A stretch of 64,000 bases of DNA from Akebia trifoliata (Eukaryota > Streptophyta > Magnoliopsida > Ranunculales > Lardizabalaceae): assembly GCA_017979445.1 (NCBI GenBank), contig CM030713.1, positions 28,253,934-28,317,933 on the forward strand, given 5' to 3'. Shown here one piece after another: positions 49,781-62,184 of this stretch; the stretch's first letter is position 1; the number at the start of each line of letters is the position of its first letter. Made by a program: the position numbers and the translations under genes. The notes under the pieces were generated by a model. The model saw nothing but the letters and a program-made list of their open reading frames with translations. It was not told the origin of the DNA and made no database searches.

Positions 49781-50232
49781 TATATATATATATATAGTTT
49801 TGACTTCTCTTGAAATAATTATTAATTGTATAAATCTGAAAATTTTCAATTACAAATAGATCTCTCGAGATATCCAATTGAATTTGACAATTTCATGATG
49901 GTCTCCATGGTACAATCGAACTCAATGTATGATTGGATTACCAAACTTTATAATTATTAAGGTCTCATGCCTTAACTGACCTAGTTTTAATAGGCTGGAG
50001 CCCAGGATTGGTCAATCTCTGAACAATCCTTACCCAAACTCAGTCAAAGCCCATCCGATATAATCGGCCCATGTTACAGGCCCATCATGTCCAGACACAC
50101 AAGCATTTTAAGTCACCGTCAACCTTTCTATATAATAAATTTTTTAGTTTTATTTTGTACTCAAGAATAAAACTAATTTTTTATATATAATAAATAAACT
50201 AAATTAGTCACATACTTTATATTGGTTACTCT

Positions 50233-50237
<5 letters not shown>

Positions 50238-50280
<43 letters not shown>
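50238..50280. repeat. (TA)n microsatellite
   Basis: About 43 bp of uninterrupted AT dinucleotides. Confidence 0.95.
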
Positions 50281-50283
<3 letters not shown>

Positions 50284-51590
50284 TATTGTATATAATATTA
50301 TAAATTAAATAAAAAAATTTTATAAAAAATTTGTTTAGATTAGTGAAGATAGTGTGACAGATGTTGCTAAATATTTTTTTAAAGGTAAATTTACATAGTG
50401 GGGGCGAGTTGTGTAACCGTTGCCCGTTGGGACTAGTCCCATCCCAACGGTGTGGGGAAATCCTTCAATAATAAATAATAATAAATTGAGATTAAAGATT
50501 ATTTTAAAAACTGAACCGATTATTGGATTGAAAATGTTTGAAGATGGTGGGGTCTTGGTCAAATCTTGATTCAATTTGGTTGGACCGAGTACTAGTTATT
50601 GAAAAAAATTCTAAAATATAATTTTTTTTTTTTTACTAGATTACCTTCATTTATCTTTGTTAAAAGATAACATTTTAAAAACTGAAAGTCTGACCCAATT
50701 TTTTCATAAAATCTGATTCAAACCGGACCATCGGCTCTGAAAAACATCAAATTCATAAGATATCCAAACCGGTTGGATCACCAATTAGTGGGAATGGAAA
50801 AACATCAAATTCATAAGATACTAAAATTGGGAGGTTTGGATTTCGGCCCTTACTATTTGTTAACATTAATTGAGGTCTGATGTTGATTTGCATTAGGTGG
50901 GTGAGAGGTCATGGACAATAATTAATCTCCAAAGTCCAAATAAACAGTTTTTTTGTTTTTTGGGTTTTTGTTTTTTTGTTTTTGTTTTTTTTTGGGTGAT
51001 TTAGACATGACCCCCTTTGTTTTGGTGAATGTTTGAGATAAGGTGATGGCATACCTTTTGACCTTGGTCTCCTTGAAAGACTTCTATTCAATGACCTAAA
51101 AGCCCTCACCTTCAATCTCTAGACAAACATCCTTGATCATCTTCTCCCAAAAATTCAATCACCGTCACACTCTTAACTATTTAACCTCTTCTTCAATCCT
51201 TCATCTTCAACTTCATTTTTAATACGTCAACCGTTCCTCAACCAAGCTTGGGATGAATAACAAGGCAAGTACAAGTATTAGTACAATAGCAAAAATGTGT
51301 TACTTGTCATTAATATGTTTGCTCGAGGTAATTGTGACTTCTTGGAAGAATCGATGATTACATCTTTGATGCAATGCTCATACTAGTACATCTGAGACTT
51401 TTGAACTGACTAGTTGTAAATAGCCCCAACGGAACAAAAAACTATCCTAGATCTACACCGAGGTATTGACGGTTTTATGAGGTCCACACGCCAGGCTTCA
51501 ACTTAAGTTGGGCCCTATAAAGATTCTTGCAGTTTCATTAAGGTCCTTAGATTTTACATCTAGAGGTGGATTTGTAAGGAGAAAAAAATT

Positions 51591-51980
51591 AAGGGTCTGT
51601 TTGTTATATATTTCAAATTTTGCTTCAGGATTCTGTGTCTAGGAGAAGCAAAAGCTCAAACTCTGGGAAATTGCTTTTAAGAGAATCTTGTTTGTTACAA
51701 AAGTTGACGAAGAAATAGTAGAGAGAGGTCGAATTGATTATATTATTTAATCAATGAGTTAAGAAGAATGAGAGTTGAAATCATCATTTCATCCTCATAC
51801 ATTTTTCGGTGTTGGCTTTTCATAGGGGCTTGCGCGGAAAAACAACCTTGAAAAGACTTCTCAAACACGTAGTTTTGAGCTTCCTGCTAAAGCTAGTGAA
51901 GCAGAAGTCGTTACTAACAAACATGCTTCTCCACCTTTTTCTATTTTTTTTATAAAAAAAAATGGTAACAAACAAGCCTT
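51591..51980. mobile_element. MITE of the GTTTGTTA type
   Basis: The ends AAGGGTCTGTTTGTTA and, reversed, AAGGCTTGTTTGTTACC enclose about 360 bp in which GAGAAGCAAAAGCTC and GCTAGTGAAGCAGAAG blocks also pair in part. The flanking TTAAG is palindromic, so the target duplication (TTA/TAA?) is ambiguous. Confidence 0.65.
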
Positions 51981-54299
51981 AAGTGGTTTTGACTAGGTGC
52001 TCACAATGAGGGCTTTTGCATCATTTTATACTAAATAGTCTAGTGTAGACTTATGTCAAGGCAGGCATGTCTCCACTTTAAAGAAAGTTGTCTCAAATAT
52101 TTTCCAAAACGTTGAGGCCCATACAAGTCTAAATCATCTTTTTCTTTTCTGCTTATTTAATGTCAAAAGCCTAGAGATATGGTGAATATGAGAACATCAA
52201 TCTTTAAAATGATAAAAGAAGCCATCTTTTATTTGATTGGGCCATGAAATCTGACTAGATGTTTATAAATAAAAGTGATAGTTTACTTTTATCTGATTAT
52301 AATCTTGATAGAAATAACGTGGGCTTTGGTTTCTGGCTTCCATACATAGATGTAGACCACATTGACTGAGATGACAACACAACACACACCAAAACAAATA
52401 TGGACTCCTCAAAGAGTCGACAAGTCTCAAAGAAATTATAATTATTCTCGATGAGGAATATGTTTGGGACTCCACCTTACCTAATTATGGCGATATGATT
52501 GCGTTTGATCTCTTGTCTAGAGTCTTGAAACAACATTTTTTTTATTTTAATTATCATGGGTTTGGAACAAATACATGGTCCACAATGCTCAAATCAGTGG
52601 TTGGTATCATGTACCAATCATAAATCTTTGTTAGGGGTTTTGGTTTTAGTTTATTTGAAATTATAAGATGATCAAAAGATTTAATTATAATGTGAGATCC
52701 TCAAATTCAATTTTTTTTCTTCAAAATTATATAATTTAACTAAGAACTTTATAGTTATCTAATTAATCTCTTTCTCAACATAAACATATGCAGTTGTGTA
52801 TCCCGAGGAAAAATCTACTGTTCTTGCACATGACATGTCAGTGAGTTTTTGAGTTATTGTGTCAGATTGAACTAGAAAGTCTGCACTTTTAGTAAATCAT
52901 TTTTATGAATTATTCTTAGAGTTTCTAAAAATTTATTAAATCCTAGAAATTCGTATTATATGTCTCTATTAGTTTTAAGTCTTTTTTATTTTCTTTGTAC
53001 TTTTAAAATAAAAGATTTAAAACATATCAAATGCCTCATTTTTTATGTTTTGTTTAAGTACAAATCGATATAACTTGAGAAATCATCTTTAATTAAAGAT
53101 TACTATATACTCCCTTCACGAATTAGAATTTCTTATTACTCCCAATATTTGAATGGATTAAATACATATACGTGTGCATCGATCTCAAGAGTATGTAGAT
53201 TATGCAAATAATACAATATATAAATACCCCGATCATTTTCTTAAATTTATGAAACTCATTGCATGCAATCTGATGTGAATATGTCAAAAACAATCTGAAA
53301 GAAATATCAAGTTGGGTTGAAACACGGACAACGTTGCTCTCTTCAAGACATTTGGTGTTTTTGTAAATTTGAAAAAGACAACACAAGCTAAATTTGGTCA
53401 CGATGTTCTTATGTTACAACATCCTGGTAAGATCAACACGACAAACCATGATTCTTTTTTTTTTTTTTTAATTAAGAAAAGAGAAATTTTAGAAAGATTT
53501 TTTTTTTTCAAAGAATACAACTATAAAGCAGAATCCAACTTTAATAGAGTAAGGTCCACTCCTTTTGGAGACTATTCTCCAAGAAATGACCTTTAACCCA
53601 ATGAAAGACACATATTGGAAATCCTTCACCATCATTGCGAACTCTATTTAATACTCCTCTCTTTTTGTTGATTCAGTTCACATTAACTATAATTTTGATA
53701 TTAAAATAAAATAAAAGATATATTTTATTTAATTTTTCTGTTTAAATATTATAAAAATACATACTATATTAAGTATATTATCTAATTTTAAGAGCATCAT
53801 TTGCTTCACCATAAAGAAATCAATGATGTTTCATCACATATATATGCATGGAAAGATCAAGTCAAGGGCAGTTGTGTTTAGTTGATTTAAAGTGGTTGGA
53901 CCCTATAAGTTTTGACGGTCAAGATGGGTTAGCTTTGACCTCATATGTACATCTCCATGTTATCTAACAATATCCCCAAAATTTTTTTTTTAAATCTATA
54001 ATTATAAGCCTCTAGGACCAATATATATATATAATCCAACCTAGAAAACGGTTATCTACATCCCTAGTTGAGACTAAAAAAAAAAGCTGATGAATCCTCA
54101 TTTTTGCGGTTGATTCACCTACAAAATCTCCATATATAATATATTTTATTTAATTATTTAAATAATTTGTTTACCTTGAAAGCCAGTCGTCACCCTAAAT
54201 TATTATTCTAATAATCTCTAGGCCTTGATGGATCAGGTCGACCCAATGATACAATCAATTTACCTTCTTTTTTTTTTCTAATTTTTTTTTTAATTTTTT

Positions 54300-55170
54300 A
54301 ATTTTTAAGTCGTGATAATTTGATAACCCCATAGATGCTTTTCCTTGAGATTTGAGTGAAAAGCATTTATCGTTATATGCACAACTCCACGTCAGTGCAA
54401 TGTGAAATGCAATGTCTTGAGCAATCACACCATCGCGGCTTTTGATTGATAGATGATGTAGTAGTAATTGATGAGATTAGTCTATGTAGTCAATAAAAAA
54501 TTAGATCATTGTTCTAGAATTTGTAGGATCAAGACATGCTCGCGACGAATCACTGAAGAGGTTCGTACAAAGCTATGAGAGTGTTGGATACTAAGAGTCA
54601 TTAGTGAATGGAGATGTGTGGTTGCTCAAGTCCCGCAATTTATGCCAGAAATCATGGAATGCAAGTGATGCGCGTGTCTCATAATGGAAATGGAATGAAT
54701 AATCCTATAAATACAAGATTATAACTAGGAGTGTGATTTTTCTGTTATTTCTAGTGGGCGAAACTTAGAAGAATCTTTGACAATATTGGAGGCTCTTTTG
54801 TAAGTATCACATTGGTAATTTGAGTATTTAACTAAAAATTTCAATTAACTCCCCCAATTCCTCTTTTATATATTTCTTTTTTTCGTTTACAAGATTAGTG
54901 CAATATACCCTTTGACTCTCAAAACTTACAATTATCCCTAAAAATCTTTTAAAAACGACAAATCAAGCCCAAAATTACAAATCAACCCCAAATACATACA
55001 AATTTGATGAGTCCATTTTTTATCCTACAATACAAAGTAAGATACTAAAGGCAATATGAACGATATAGAAGTAGACTTGTGGCCAAATATTTCACTTAAA
55101 AAGTAGACATTAATTAAAGAGATACATGCGCACTATTATCTAAGAATGACTAATTCAGAATCATAATTTT
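54300..55170. other. Copy-1-specific insertion between LysM duplicates
   Basis: Absent from the matching place in copy 2 (near 62,190). It includes a hairpin-family element at 54,330-54,395 and a stretch with CCTATAAATACAAG (about 54,708), a TATA-like motif. No protein recognised; possibly a solo LTR or other insertion, borders not found. Confidence 0.35.
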
Positions 55171-55179
55171 TTAGGATAA

Positions 55180-55345
55180 TGATGTTCAAAAGTATTTTTT
55201 CAACCCTAACGTGACATGTGCGAGTATCATAGATTTTTTTCATCGGGAAACACAATTGCACATATTTATGAGGATGTGCAGGTATGAATCCCGATGAAAA
55301 AAATATATATGGTTCTCGCATATGCCACGTTAGGGTATAAAATTA
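55180..55345. mobile_element. Hairpin-family element near 55.2 kb
   Basis: Strong inverted repeat: CCCTAACGTGACATGTGCGA plus ATCATAGATTTTTTTCATCG pair with CGATGAAAAAAATATATATG plus TCGCATATGCCACGTTAGGG. Confidence 0.75.
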
Positions 55346-55488
55346 TCATTATTCTTTTTTTCTTTTTTCAATGAAAGAACAAATCATCAAACCCATTTTA
55401 TAAATACATTTTTATCTCAATATTAAAGCACGAATAATACAAATAACAAGAATCCATGATCAATATCATCATGATCATCTCCTCTTTC

Positions 55489-55561
<73 letters not shown>
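55489..55561. repeat. (TA)n microsatellite
   Basis: About 73 bp of AT repeats; the matching position in copy 2 (about 62,710) has only a short ATATATG. Confidence 0.95.
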
Positions 55562-55569
<8 letters not shown>

Positions 55570-56034
55570 TAAAAAAAAAACCCTAAATTTCTCCTCCTGC
55601 TCTTGATTATATATAATTCTCTTAAAGAATTCAGACTTGTCTAATATATACATATATACTCGTTTAGTTATATATAATACTATCAAATAACTTTATCAGT
55701 CCTTTTTTTATAAATAAAATCACAACCCATCAAATAACAAAAAACAAAAACAAAAAAACAAAATTCATTTTCTACAACAAACCGACTAAATATTCCAAGT
55801 TACAATTCTTTTTTTTTTTTTTTCTGTTTTTCTTTGATTGATAAATTTACAATCTTTGTTCCTCCTCTAAAAAACATACTTAATTCTAAATATTAAAAAA
55901 AAAAAAAAAACCCAGCAATATACGAAGAACCCATGATCAACATGATCATGGTCATCTCCTCCTTTTTCAAACAAGAAAAAAGAAATAAAGCTTCCTCTCT
56001 AACGTCCATAAAATCTCTATACCCATCTTACAAC

Positions 56035-56350
56035 TTAAGGCTTTGAAGGAGTGATCTTGATGACTAATCCAGGAAAAACATCATCTGGATCATGTATATG
56101 TGGATTTTTCTCCACTATATATGGATCACCACACTTGTCGCTGATCGTATGAAGCGTCTCGCCTTCACCAACAACATAAATCTCGTCACATGGTCGTCGA
56201 CCCAAGTTATTATTCCTTCTCATAGGTTCACATATGGGAGAACTACCCTTGAGAGTACCTATCATGATAATAGCTACAAGAACAAGAGCACACGCAACAT
56301 CAGCTATGGCTATTCCTCTGCTTATGGACTTCTTTGCGTGCTTGGGAGCC

Positions 56351-56352
<2 letters not shown>
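56035..56352 (-). CDS. Short membrane-anchored LysM-domain protein, copy 1 (105 aa)
   Basis: Single-exon gene. Start MAPKHAKKSIS at 56,352, stop TAA at 56,037-56,035. Residues about 12-33 form one hydrophobic helix (AIADVACALVLVAIIMIG) after a basic N terminus, suggesting a membrane anchor or uncleaved signal. Residues about 54-101 are a LysM domain: RPCDEIYVVGEGETLHTIS, then KCGDPYIVEKNPHIHDPDD, then VFPGLVIKIT, with two cysteines. Plants have a small family of such proteins of about 100 aa with this same block; LysM modules bind N-acetylglucosamine-containing glycans, but the role of this short family is not established. A TATA-like TATAAAT lies at 56,424-56,418 and the leader contains TA/CA/CT repeats. 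The paralogue is at 63,177-63,512. Confidence 0.88.
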
Positions 56353-56383
<31 letters not shown>

Positions 56384-56394
56384 AGTGAGAGAGA
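56351..56394. repeat. (TA)(TG)(GA) compound microsatellite in the LysM copy 1 leader
   Basis: Starts at the ATG itself and covers the presumed 5'UTR. The matching place in copy 2 is a (GA)n run. Confidence 0.9.
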
Positions 56395-56417
56395 TAACAA
56401 ATGGTTTTGGAATTTAA

Positions 56418-56424
56418 TTTATAG
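56418..56424 (-). promoter_or_regulatory. Candidate TATA box, LysM copy 1
   Basis: TATAAAT on the minus strand about 70 bp before the ATG, in the context TTTTGTCTATAAATTAAA. The duplicate gene has TATAAAA in the equivalent place. Confidence 0.5.
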
Positions 56425-57219
56425 ACAAAAGGGAAAAGGGCAGTTGTGTGAGGGGGGTTCAACCGATCAACCACACAGCAACAGATATTGGCTTTATGTG
56501 TTACGTGCATCACCTTCTTGGCTTCTTTTACATCAAGTTACAATAAAGCTCTTTATCTTGGTTATGATTTTATTTTTGATATTTCTTTTTCAAATAAATA
56601 CAGCTTGATTGAGAGAATATATGATGAAGCCAAGGTCCATAATCCTCAATGAATCCCACCACATATCCGTCAGACACTTAAGCAACCTTTGAATTTTTTA
56701 ATCGTGGGCCTTGATTAATCAATCTAGTTATCAATATCATAGGGTTTTGATTGAGGATTGCATCATTTCAAAGTAAAAAAAAAAAAACAATAGTCCAACA
56801 ATCAACATTCAAAGGTACAGTACGATAGTTTTTCAAGCAAATTGACAAGAGACTTAAATTATATAAAGAGTCGTGCTAGAGTAACATTAAAATGTATATC
56901 GTGAGGGACGTTTCTGACATGGATGCGTGTTAAAACCATATATGCTTTTCATCAAGAAACGAAATGTTCCCCATGATCTACATTTTAATGTTACTTCAAC
57001 ATTATCCTTATATAAAAGAGGGAGTTCTGAAATTTTATCTTCCACCAAGAATCTTTGCTATCATTATGAGAGAAGACGGAGTAGAAATGATTGGACATCA
57101 CAATTTGGAGCCCTCAAATGCCCATATCTTTACTTTTAAACTTGATACAATTAGAGGGTCATTTTAATCAAAAATCAATAAAAACTGCAATTCCATTCAT
57201 TTTTAAAATTACAAAAGGA

Positions 57220-57395
57220 AAATGTTGAAGTAACATTGAAATTGACATTGTTTCAAACATTGTTGATATGGATGTGCGTACAGAACCATATATACTTTTC
57301 ATCGAGATACGAGTGAGAAGCATCTAGGGTTATGTGCACACCAATGTGTGAAACTACGTCAATTTCAATGTTACTCCAGCACCACTCATTACAAA
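57220..57395. mobile_element. Fold-back MITE with GTTGAAGTAACATTG ends
   Basis: Arms TGTTGAAGTAACATTGAAAT and, reversed, TGCTGGAGTAACATTGAAAT, with an inner palindrome around CATCGAGATACGAG. A relative lies at about 56,874-57,003 with arms GCTAGAGTAACATTAAAATG and GTTGAAGTAACATTAAAATG. Confidence 0.75.
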
Positions 57396-57668
57396 AATAT
57401 CTTTCCATTATATAATTTTCAAATTTCTATTATATAATAATTATTTTATATTACAAATAAGCCTTTATGATACGTGTGCGTTTACACATGCCACCACCTA
57501 GCTTTAATTAAGGGTATGTTTGATTGCACGGAAAATCAGACGAAAATTGCAATTCTGTGAAAAACTCCTATTTTCAAGTGTTTGGTATGTCAAAAATTAG
57601 AAAATTGCAGGAAAAATGATTTGTCAACACACACGATTTTTCTTCATTAGCGGCAAATCATTTTCTTA

Positions 57669-57690
57669 CCCCTCCCCCCCCCCCCCCTCC
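57669..57690. repeat. Poly(C) run
   Basis: C tract of about 20 bases, interrupted by single T bases, unusual in this AT-rich window. Confidence 0.9.
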
Positions 57691-57902
57691 CTAGGAAAAT
57701 GATTCGTCATCACACGTAGCATTAAAATTTTAAAATAATGAATTATTTTAAATTGTTAAAAATTATGTTTTATTAGTAAAATAAATATTTAAATTATTAA
57801 AAATTTATTATTTTTATATAAAAAATTAAAATTAGCTTTAATCAATCATTTTATTTTTGACTTATAATTAAATAATTAATTTTAAATTATTTTAAAATAA
57901 AA

Positions 57903-58014
57903 ATAGAGAGCTACTATTGGCACCCTAACTTTTATTGATTACACTCCAGATAATTAAAAGAAAAAAAGAAAATCATAAATTAAAGTTGTGTTGCCAATAG
58001 AAACTCAGTGTTTT
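57903..58014. mobile_element. MITE of the GCCAATAG/CTATTGGCA type
   Basis: Left end GCTACTATTGGCACCCTAAC, right end reversed TTCTATTGGCAACACAACTT. Related ends are seen at 36,310 and 58,215. Confidence 0.5.
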
Positions 58015-59193
58015 GCGAGATCATTATCTATTTTTTTGTTTAACATTTTATATGAGCCTAATCATAATTGTAAATAACTACTAAAATTGTTGGAATGAGT
58101 ATTATAATGTTGAGATTATAATTTGTGCCAAACTTTTGTAATTTTTGAAGAGTATGTTTTAATATTTAATTGGAATATGATAAATAATTTAGAAGTTGAG
58201 GTGTAATAATTAAAATTTGGGGTGCCAATAGTAGCTCTCTAATAATTTAAGAAATTGGGATGTAATAATTTAATTTTTTCACAAAAGAATTATTTTATTG
58301 TGATTTTTTATATAGTTATCACAAAAGTCAAATTAAAATAATATTTTTTTGTTTACTTTTTTTATGCAACAATAACAACAAAAATAACTTTCAACGAAAA
58401 TTTCCATGCCGTGTTCAAATAGTAGAAGATGATTTTTCTGACATGATTTGCCAAGTAATATTTCCTCTGCAATCAAACACGTTGATAATATGACTTGCAT
58501 GTGGCATACTCAAATAACTTCGTGACATGACAAGTTTGAAAATTGTAGATCTGAACGCCTTGGGAAACACAATTGCACTTCTCCATAAAAAATGTGTCCT
58601 GAGGGAATCGTGTATCCCGAGACATACAAATCTACTATTCTCGAACTTGTCCACGTCATGGAGTCATTTGATCAGTATGCCACCTGGTGTCATATTATCA
58701 CGACTCTTTAATTAATGATGGAGGTCTAAGATTTCAAAAAAGACAACAAAAATAGCAATCGATACTATTTCAAAAAAGACAAATGATTTTTTGACTCGAA
58801 AATTTTCACTCAGCATGTACTCAGATGATGTGATTAGTGCACAGAATCGTTGATCGTTTTCCCTATGTATCCCGAGGAAAAATATCTATGATTATGTTCC
58901 CTTGCCACATCAACCACATATAGACCAATTGAAGATTTTCGATTCAGAAAATCACGACACGTCGACAGAAAAATGAAATCACATTTTAATCACTTTCATT
59001 GATTTTGTAATTTGTATAACCTAACAAATAAAATTACTATTTTGCCTATCAGTTTTTTCCCAAATACCCAACCCAATACATCACATATTGCTTATGTGGT
59101 TCACTATCTTCCATCAAAGAGCCAATTTAATATTTTATATCTATGAGTAAAGAAATATACTTTTACATTGATAAATATATTTTCATTAAATTT

Positions 59194-59315
59194 GAGAGAT
59201 TCTATTCCCACACCAATTTTTACTAAGAGCACCCTTGATGTGTACTAAATTCTTCTTCGGTATCACATGAATTAGGGTGCTCATAGTAAAAGTTGGTGTG
59301 ACAAGAATGTCTCTT
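59194..59315. mobile_element. MITE of the CCACACCAACTTTT family, best-preserved copy
   Basis: About 120 bp with inverted ends of about 38 bp: ATTCTATTCCCACACCAATT then TTTACTAAGAGCACCC, and reversed ACATTCTTGTCACACCAACT then TTTACTATGAGCACCC. Confidence 0.8.
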
Positions 59316-59769
59316 AAGTTTAGGATGTGTTTGGATCCAATATCTTTCAGTCCGGATAGAAAATTCTAGTCTGATAAAGATCCCATTTGATAACTTATGA
59401 GTCCAATTTTGGATAAATCAAATCTCGATCTGACAGGTTCGGCCTAGACTGACCTAATTGGTTTAATAAAAAGTCTAGGTTTGGGTTAGGATTAGGTTTT
59501 TTTAGATCCAATTATATCGATCAATTACTTTAGCTACTTATATATCATATTTAATTTCGCTAATTAAATTTGACATTGAAATAGTCAAATGATCTTGATG
59601 AATGGATCTGAATGCGTTACGTGGCACTACAAGTAAGGTGTCCATTGGAAACTTTCCAATTTTTTATAGAGGTGTTTGTGGATGAAATCTATAGATTAAT
59701 GCCTTTTCTCCTATTATGTCCCGCTGCTTGAAGTCTCGTTGTTCTTTATGGTACAATGTATGTTGGGTC

Positions 59770-59995
59770 CGGTTTCAAAACTCATTTGAGACCGAGACAT
59801 ATCGCCCTAGTCATCTCGGTATCAGGCATAGACGACATGGACAAACAAATCAACGTATCGGACGAGATTTAAAACCCCACAATCATTTTTCTCATTGTTG
59901 AACAAGATACCTCAAACGTATCGGAAAACTTGTCTGAGATGATTCAATATCTGACATGGAAGAGATGAGAGGTGAAACCGAGTTTTAAAACCATG
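59770..59995. mobile_element. hAT-like MITE (CATGGTTTTAAA family), copy 3, 8-bp TSD
   Basis: A 226-bp element with ends CGGTTTCAAAACTC and, reversed, CATGGTTTTAAAACTC. Exact 8-bp direct repeats GTTGGGTC lie at 59,762-59,769 and 59,996-60,003. The interior contains GTATCGGACGAGATTTAAAA, as in copy 1. Confidence 0.88.
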
Positions 59996-60989
59996 GTTGG
60001 GTCCTCATGTCTACAAAAGGACACCCATTTCTTCCTATTCGAGAGGGGAAATTTCCAAGTTTAAAATTGAAGTTGATTTCAACATACTCTATCATGGGCT
60101 TGGATCAAATCCATGGGCCAATTTTTTAGTCCACAAAACTCAAATCAGTGGTTGGTATGAGGTACCAATCACGAATCTTTGTCAGGAGTTTTGGTTTTAG
60201 TTTATTTGAAGTTATATAGATGATCAAAAGATTCTCCAAATCATTTTTTGTTTTTTTCAAAATTACATAATGAAACTAATAACTTTATAGTTATCTAATA
60301 TTCCCTTCGGTCTTAATTTTCCTTTTAGAATCCATCTTCTTTGATGTCGTTCAACTAATTTACTAGTTTTGATGGTTTCTTTCTAAGAAAATTTCGCACC
60401 TGAAAAGGATAAGTCGTCTTCTTCTTCGAGACTAAGAATCTCCTTATTAAATGAATCCATAATAATTTGGGCCAAAATTTTTAGCCACCCTACCCAAATC
60501 TCTTGCTCCTCATAGGTTTTAGGTCTGAGTCTTTATTATTTTCAACCCTAGACTCAAATATATATCATGAGTTGGGGATCTCCTTTATATTGAGAGATTG
60601 GGAACCCCAACCCACTATTTTTTAATTTAAATAAAATATTTGTTTACATACATACACATACGATAATTATAGTATTTGTTTAATCGAAGAACTACATGTT
60701 TTGCTATTAGATGCATGGCTAAAAATGTGCATAAGAAAATTGTGCTTTTAAGTTTGGGTCTTTTGAAGTTCGTCGGTCTTATATAAGGTAAAGTAGCTAA
60801 GACATGATCATATTCTACATACGACAAAGTCATATTTTTCAAAATCCATTTTTTTATGAAACTCATTGCATGCAATCTGATGTGAATATGTTAAAGTAAT
60901 CAAAAAGAAATATCAAACTTGAATTGAAGCACGGACAAAATCGCTCTCTTTAAGGCCTTTTGTATCTTTACAGATTTGAAAAATACGAC

Positions 60990-61125
60990 ACGAACCCCTG
61001 ATTTATATATACATCACAAGGTCATGATGATACTTAGGCGATATGGGACTATCTCTTACACTCCCTCTCATGTGTAACGTGTTTCTTACATCTCTGTGAT
61101 TACCTACTCCGATACCATGTTAGGA
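60990..61125 (-). mobile_element. LTR-retrotransposon (possibly TRIM) junction fragment
   Basis: On the minus strand TGGTATCGGAG (61,117-61,107) resembles the initiator-Met primer-binding site. About 38 bp later comes a polypurine-like GAGAGGGAG (61,069-61,061) directly followed by TGTAAGAGATAGTCCCATAT, a plausible LTR start, and further on a TATA-like ATATATAAA. A primer site and polypurine tract this close together would fit a miniature (TRIM-like) or deleted element. The second LTR was not delimited. Confidence 0.4.
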
Positions 61126-61362
61126 CTTTTAATGGAATACCCTTTAACCCAATGAAAGACACATATCGGAAATCCCTCACCATCAATGCAAACTCCATTT
61201 AATACTTCTCTCTTTTTATTGGTGCAATTCCCATTAATAATTTTGACAGTAAAATAAAATAAAAGATATATTTATTTAATTTTTCTGTTTCAATATTATA
61301 AAAAATACATACCATATTAAGTATATTATCTAAATTTAAGAGCATCATTTGCTTCACCCTAA

Positions 61363-61743
61363 GGCTGTGTTTGGATTGAGAGAAGAAAAGAGAAGGGAAG
61401 AGAAAATAAATGAATTTCTCTCCATTTCTCTTGTTGGGATTGTTAAGTGGGGAGAGAAGAGAAAAGAATTAGAAAGAAGAGGAGAGAAAAAAAAAATGTG
61501 AGTTTTCTTTCCATCCAAAAATAGAGAAAAGATGAGAGAAATGGAGAAAAATCCTTTTTAAATATTTTATAATTTCAACTCTGCCCCTAGATATCCTTTT
61601 AAGGTATTTTAAAATATCAAAATTATCCCAAATTTTATCTTGTCAATCCAAACAGGACGGAGAAAAATTGAATTTCTCTTATTTTCTCATCACTTCTGTA
61701 AATGAGTTTTTCTTCTCCCCACTTCTCTCAATCCAAACATAAC
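61363..61743. mobile_element. MITE of the GTGTTTGGATTGAGAG type
   Basis: About 380 bp with ends GCTGTGTTTGGATTGAGAGA and, reversed, GTTATGTTTGGATTGAGAGA; the inner GAGAAGAAAAG/CTTCTCCCC regions also pair. The orthologous position in copy 1 (about 53,810-53,825) lacks it, confirming an insertion; the exact target duplication is uncertain. Confidence 0.8.
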
Positions 61744-62184
61744 TTATGAATGATGTTTCATGACATATACATATATCTATGCATGGAAAGGTCAAGTCGT
61801 TGTGTTTGATTGATCTAAAGTGGCTGGACTGGACCCTATCAGTTTTGACGGTCAAGATGGGTTAGCTTTGACCACATTTGTACATAGCCATATTATCTAA
61901 CAGTATCCCTTTGTTTTTTTTATCTGTAAGTCTAAGAGGCCATATTATATGTATAAATTAATAAATAAAATCCAACCTATCAACGGTTATCCACGTCCCT
62001 AGTTGAGACAAAAGAAAGTTGATGAATCATGCTGTTGATTCACCTATAAAAACTCCATATATTTTATTTAATTATTTGAATAATTCGTTTACCAAGAAAG
62101 CCTATCACCCCAAATTATTATTCTAATAATCTATAGACCGTGATGGATCAGATCGACCTGATGACACAATCAGATTTGTGTAAT

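Larger units (their letters stand above)
49781..52559. other. Intergenic repeats
   Basis: No gene. Contains a (TA)n tract (50,238-50,280), a T-rich tract with G interruptions (50,947-50,995), a short segment with GGGACTAGTCCCATCCCAAC near 50,430 (SINE-like 3' motif, unproven), and the MITE at 51,591-51,980. Confidence 0.5.
52560..56655. repeat. Tandem segmental duplication, copy 1
   Basis: Collinear with 60,100-63,765 over at least five anchor blocks: AAATCAGTGGTTGGTAT (52,593/60,136), GAAACTCATTGCATGCAATC (53,250/60,857), CCCAATGAAAGACACATAT (53,598/61,149), GGTCAAGATGGGTTAGCTTT (53,918/61,850) and the LysM gene. Extra sequence at about 54,300-55,170 and an expanded TA tract are specific to this copy. 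Confidence 0.9.
56656..60099. other. Spacer between the tandem segments, repeat-rich
   Basis: No gene recognised. Holds fold-back MITEs at about 56,874-57,003 and 57,220-57,395, a poly(C) run (57,669-57,690), MITEs at 57,903-58,014, 59,194-59,315 and 59,770-59,995, and hairpin-family copies at about 58,555-58,650 and 58,835-58,910. Confidence 0.5.

Noticed and set aside
55423..55686. 87-aa open frame
   Set aside because: Mostly an ATATAT microsatellite translated as alternating I and Y.
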